Shown: in pieces, positions 59,783-64,000 of the stretch
How positions within the stretch are numbered: position 1 is the first letter of the stretch
Layout: every line of letters begins with the position of its first letter
Source: Chlorophyllum brunneum
Lineage: Eukaryota; Basidiomycota; Agaricomycetes; Agaricales; Agaricaceae
Assembly: GCA_963576785.1 (NCBI GenBank)
Contig: OY756140.1
Location: 1,984,001-2,048,000 of the forward strand
DNA length: 64,000 nt
Reading direction: 5' to 3'
The notes under the pieces: model-generated
Database searches by the model: none
What the model was told of the DNA's origin: nothing
What the model saw: only the letters and a program-made list of their open reading frames with translations
Program-made: the position numbers and the translations under genes

Positions 59783-62422
59783 TCACCAGAGGGGTTGAAC
59801 GTGTTCACCTTTCCAGCCACGAGCTCTCGCCTCCCAGTACCCACCTGCATAAGCCCACTCGTTTCCAACCCGCCTGAACCATCGCGGTTGCCGATCCTGG
59901 CCATGTTTACGTCTTTCACGTTGCATTTCCTCGATTTCCAACTTGCTCGCTTCCGCTGCGTCCACGTCTCCATTCTCCAACGCTCGAACATCGGGTCTGT
60001 ACCTCGAATCCGTTGGAGGCAATTTTCCAATTAAATCAGGAGTGATCTCATTTAGCGTAATTCCAAAAGCTGTGAAACCATAGTACTCCTGGGCATTCTT
60101 GGGGAAAGGATTCATCCGCCACAAGAGGCGGAAATGGGAAGAGTCCAGGGTTTGGGACATTTGATCATCCCATTTCCCCTCTATATGGCTGACAACCTCG
60201 CCGGTCGGCGAATAAAGAGGACCAGATACCACGTTTGATGGACCCCAATAACCATTTCGCTTAAATTCCAGCACGCAACGATAATTGTTGGTGAGGTTTT
60301 CCACCGTCAAGTCACCGCAATGCTCGAGGTATTTCGTCCCAACCACGACGTTACGCATGAAAGATGACGGTCTTGTCCTTGTTTACATTAAGCAACAATT
60401 CCACGGTGCGACGAATGATGTACCAAGTAAAGTATTCGTTGCCAATTCGCAACTGCGTTTTCCCTTGTGGAATGATTTCAAGGCTCTTCCCTGGAACCAC
60501 ATAAGATGAGGTGGAAAATCCTGGAGTTAGTTTTCGATTTGTCACGTACCCCAGAATTTCGTCCGACCAGCTGGGGTGGCCATTAGCTCCCACCCTTCTC
60601 CTTCAGCGTGGTAAGCTATCTCCACCGGATGGTGACGGACTTTTTCTGCAATGAATTTCATCCGAATGTCTTCAAAAGTCTCCGCCAGCATGGGATTACT
60701 AGACAGAACACTTGCAGTCAACATTTACTGGTGAATGTGAAAGCCAGCCCACTTACAATCCCTTTCTCCCAGAACGATGTCGCGTGTGGGCATATCCTGA
60801 CACTGCGAACGCGGTCACATATGAAAGCCGTTCAACAGGGTTTCTAGAGCGGGCAGCCTCATCAAGAAGACTGTAGTATTCCACCTCCTCGGCTATTCTC
60901 TGGAGTAAGGTGAGGGGTTCGTTGAATGCGACCGGGAGAGTGATGGTGGACAAATCCTGCACAGGGATGGATTAGAGATGTCACAAACGCAGCGGGGGGA
61001 AGTCGCACCTTGCCGACATTCTTCTTAAGTACGGCAAAAAGACTTCCCTCGTCTCCAATCACAGGCGAGGGTAGACGCGTCCGCCGGACAATCGCACGGT
61101 CGACGTGTTTCGAAACTTGCGATTCTTGCGGTGATGGCTTCTCCGCCTCCTCTTCATCAGTGTCGCTGATAGAGCGCTCAAGCTGTTCGAAAGAGCTCCG
61201 GCTGTCGTTTGTAGGTACATGGCTAGGTTCTGCGTGTTCTGGAGAAGATTGCGTATCCATAATGAACTCCTCTGGGCCACTCCCCATATCTTCGATGGCA
61301 TCATGCCATTCGTAGGTGCCATCACTAATTGTAGTTGCGATCGAATGGCGGTGGTGCGTGAGGGGGGATTCAGGGTGGCGTTGGTAGTGCCCACCTTCGT
61401 TGCGGATGCGTTCTTCCGTCGACGGTGGAAGAGAGGAGTGGTAGGCACCGTGATATTCATTGACAAGTGGGGCCTGCATCGATTTTAGCAATAGTGCATG
61501 CTGGTTCTTGAGCTCTTCGAGTGCCTCTATGGCGTGCTGGGCAACAGGAGGTAAATTTGATTGTGGACTATCAAAAGCATGTTCCCCCGTCGGGTGGTGG
61601 GGATCTGAAGAAAGTTAATTTGGACGAGCAGACAAACAAATCAGGCGTACGTTTCTTGAATATATTGAACACCGTGTCCTTGGGATGATCCTTATGCTTC
61701 TCCTTCTCAGACTTCCTGCCAGAACTTGGAATCGTCTTCAGAGGTAGCTCATGCAGAAGAGCTAATATGGAGTCTTCAAGTTTTTGAATCGTCTAAGTCA
61801 TATAAATATGACGATTGATCACACCCGCTAATGCATCCGTTTACGCACAGAAACCATATTCTCCACGAGAGTTTCTGATTTAATTAGGTTAATACTCGTC
61901 TGTCGAGTGTTTTGCCGCAGGCTGAGAGAATTCCTCGCTTCATGTCCCAGGGAGATAAATTTCCTGCAGAACAACCTGGTTAGACCAGCGAGGCTATGTC
62001 AGAGACATGAACATGGGTTACCTGAGTGCTGCCATCCACATATCGAAGTCTGCGATGTTGAGGCATTTGATATGGAAGGTCGCAGTGTTCGAGTCGATGT
62101 GTATATCTTTCCGACCTGGTGCAGTAGATATGGCGGCATTCTGCAAGGATACCTGATCCCGAATTGGTTGGCCGGGTTCAAAGGAGTATTGCAACAGACC
62201 CGAAGGGTAGAGCACGAAGTAGCGCCGAGCAAAACCTGGGATTGATTCAGCTTCACTAAATTGAGAGTGATGGAGAAGCATGCCTTGCATCTTCTTTCTG
62301 CGCTTCTTGAGAACCCATCCCTCACACACCACGGCCTGGGCTGAAGAACCCTGTTTCGGCGTTGCGAGCGTCAGCGGAGTGTGTACGGCAGGCTGCGCTT
62401 TCACCGAATACGCATGCCTCAT
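59783..62422 (-). CDS. Oxysterol-binding protein with PH domain (Osh3-like)
   Basis: Lipid transfer or sensing protein at membrane contact sites. The PH domain starts near residue 30: CEGWVLKKRRKKMQGFARRY then FVLYPSGLLQYSFEPGQPIR and FHIKCLNIADFDMWMAALR. An acidic/Ser-rich linker follows. The lipid-binding domain has VEYYSLLDEAARSRNPVERL, SNPMLAETFEDIRM, and the signature EKVRHHPVEIAYHAEG, a variant of EQVSHHPP with the His pair kept. The C-terminal part holds HFRLLWRMNPFPKNAQEYYG and YWEARARGWKGEHVQPLW, stop at 59783. PH plus lipid-binding domain without ankyrin repeats suits Osh3. The start at 62422 (MRHAYSVKAQ) follows a CCAG that could be an acceptor, so an upstream exon is possible. Confidence 0.85.
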
Positions 62423-62843
62423 CCTGGAAAAGATTCAGATAGGACGAGAAGGAGTGGTAGATTCCTGCGGTGTGTTCAGACAAAAGCTACTTGTGTCTAT
62501 GAAGAATGACGAAAGAGTTGAATGGGTTTACCTACAAGCGACGGCAGACAGTCCCACGATCACTTAACGGGATGGGGACTTCCCCGACCAGTGACGAGAT
62601 GTCTACTTCGGCTGAGCGACCCCTGGTAAAAAAGCATGCATTTCTCGACCAGGACGCTGCGGTAACCTATCGCTGCTACTTCTGCAACGAAATTTTTGAT
62701 TCCACCTGAGTCCGCGCCTCGGAAATCGATCATCATCGATGATTAAGCTTGATATGGATACTCCGGAAAAGGCCCTATAACCCGGGCCGCAAAAGCACCT
62801 CGCCTTTCCTTTTCTTCAACTACCACCCCCATTACCTACGACG
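62423..62843. other. Divergent promoter region, OSBP / GND1
   Basis: 421 bases. A short plus-strand frame (62506-62709) ends with YRCYFCNEIF, too short and too isolated to call a zinc finger gene. Confidence 0.45.
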
Positions 62844-64000
62844 ATGGCTACGTGAGTACATTTCCTGTCTTTCAACCTCTCATCCTCCCTCACACAACAT
62901 CACGCGTCCGATGTCCCTATCTAGCGGAGACATTGGCTTGATTGGCCTTGCTGTTATGGTGAGTGTCCTTGGTCTGCGATCCATCCACATCGCTGAAAAA
63001 TATACAGGGTCAAAACCTGATCCTCAACATGAATGACAAAGGTTTTAATGTCGTTGCGTATAACCGTACCACCAGCAAAGTCGACCGCTTTCTTGCCAAT
63101 GAGGCCAAAGGTAATCAATCCGGTTTAGGAAAATTTTGATATACCTAAACCTGTACGATAAGGTACCAATGTCCAGGGTGCTCACTCAGTGCAGGAGCTC
63201 ATTGCCAAACTCAAGCGCCCCCGTAAAATTATTCTTCTCGTGAAGGCTGGATCTGCCGTCGATGATTTCATTGCCCAATTGGCTCCCCACCTCGAGCAGG
63301 GTGATATCATCATTGACGGTGGTAACTCCCACTACCCGGATTCCATCCGTCGTGCCAAGGAACTCGAGTCCAAGGGCCTTCTCTTCGTCGGATCTGGTGT
63401 TTCCGGTGGCGAAGAGGGCGCGCGTCACGGTCCCTCCCTTATGCCTGGCGGCTCTGCTGCTGCCTGGCCAGCAATCAAAGAAATCTTCCAAAAGACCGCT
63501 GCTCAAGTCAATGGAGACCCTTGTTGCGATTGGGTTGGTGAGACTGGCTCGGGTCACTACGTCAAGATGGTCCATAATGGTAAGTGAAACGACTTCTTAA
63601 TGTCACTAGAGCCCATGTTAAACCTTTCCAGGTATCGAGTACGGTGATATGCAGCTCATCGCCGAAGCCTATGATATCCTGAAGCGCGGATTGGGTCTAA
63701 CGGAGGACGAGATTGCAGATATCTTCACACAGTGGAACACGGGTGTCCTCGATTCTTTCTTGATTGAGATCACTGCCAACATCCTTAAGTTCAAGGACGA
63801 TGATGGTGAACCCGTTGTTTCGAAGATCCTTGACCAGGCTGGTCAGAAAGGAACCGGCAAATGGACTGCCATTGCTGCATTGGACTCCGGCACCGCAGGT
63901 GGGTCCTCAACTCTCCATCCCTGTACTTCTTGTTGACGAAAGCAGTCACCTTGATTGGCGAGGCCGTTTTCGCTCGCTGCCTTTCCGCTATCAAGGAGGA
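62844..64000 (+). CDS. GND1: 6-phosphogluconate dehydrogenase, decarboxylating (3' end cut by window)
   Basis: Oxidative pentose phosphate enzyme: 6-phosphogluconate to ribulose 5-phosphate with NADPH. The first exon is only ATGGCTAC (MAT); after an intron the next gives [20 protein letters not shown], the NADP fold. Further blocks: [40 protein letters not shown], and [20 protein letters not shown] with the catalytic Lys. Continues [20 protein letters not shown] and [20 protein letters not shown], then [20 protein letters not shown] at the window edge. Five introns seen. Roughly the first 60 percent of the protein is present. Confidence 0.95.

Noticed and set aside
62506..62709. Possible zinc-finger peptide (YRCYFCNEIF)
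   Set aside because: Only one Cys pair, no His pair, and it sits in a divergent promoter.

Overview
This is a eukaryotic, gene-dense window. Genes are broken by many short introns (about 50-70 bases, GT-AG, with CTNAC-like branch sites), neighbours lie a few hundred bases apart, and both outer genes at the left and right encode secreted enzymes with fungal-type cellulose-binding modules (CBM1). Protein likeness and intron style point to a basidiomycete, most likely a wood- or litter-decaying Agaricomycete. I cannot name a species. All calls come from reading the sequence and from knowledge of families; no search was run.

Layout, left to right. 0.2-3.4 kb: GH74 xyloglucanase with a C-terminal CBM1 (minus). 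5.3-7.8 kb: amino acid permease (plus). 8.1-13.1 kb: a 1490-residue leucine-rich-repeat/DH/PH Rho exchange factor (minus). 13.9-17.4 kb: ELP4 (minus), IMP1 (plus), a TTC1-like TPR protein (minus). 17.6-20.3 kb: two tandem short-chain dehydrogenases (plus). 20.6-23.2 kb: saccharopine dehydrogenase LYS1 and an unknown disordered protein (plus). 24.0-31.1 kb: INO80 Ies1-like copy A (minus), TIM8 (plus), an acyltransferase (minus), an AAAP amino acid transporter (minus). 31.45-32.26 kb: a non-autonomous DNA transposon with inverted ends and an 8-base target duplication. 32.4-39.8 kb: an F-box/LRR-like protein, a 999-residue alpha/beta hydrolase, a single-pass membrane protein. 40.1-47.5 kb: Ies1-like copy B (plus), a MIT-domain protein (minus), a septin (minus). 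47.7-54.8 kb: MSH1 (plus) and a second mitochondrial aconitase (minus). 55.0-59.3 kb: GH3 beta-glucosidase with N-terminal CBM1 (minus). 59.8-62.4 kb: oxysterol-binding protein of the Osh3 type (minus). 62.8-64 kb: 6-phosphogluconate dehydrogenase, cut by the window end.

Themes: plant-polymer breakdown (GH74 and GH3), lysine synthesis by the alpha-aminoadipate route (LYS1 and a candidate ACO2), amino acid uptake (two unrelated transporters), mitochondrial upkeep (IMP1, TIM8, MSH1, ACO2), and polarity or septation (Rho exchange factor, septin). The most novel items are the 811-base transposon, the pair of diverged INO80-subunit genes, and a 12-base micro-exon at the catalytic centre of the beta-glucosidase. 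Exon borders are my manual reading. Models for the Rho exchange factor, IMP1, TIM8 and the hydrolase close in frame to the base; others have one or two unsure junctions, noted in each entry.
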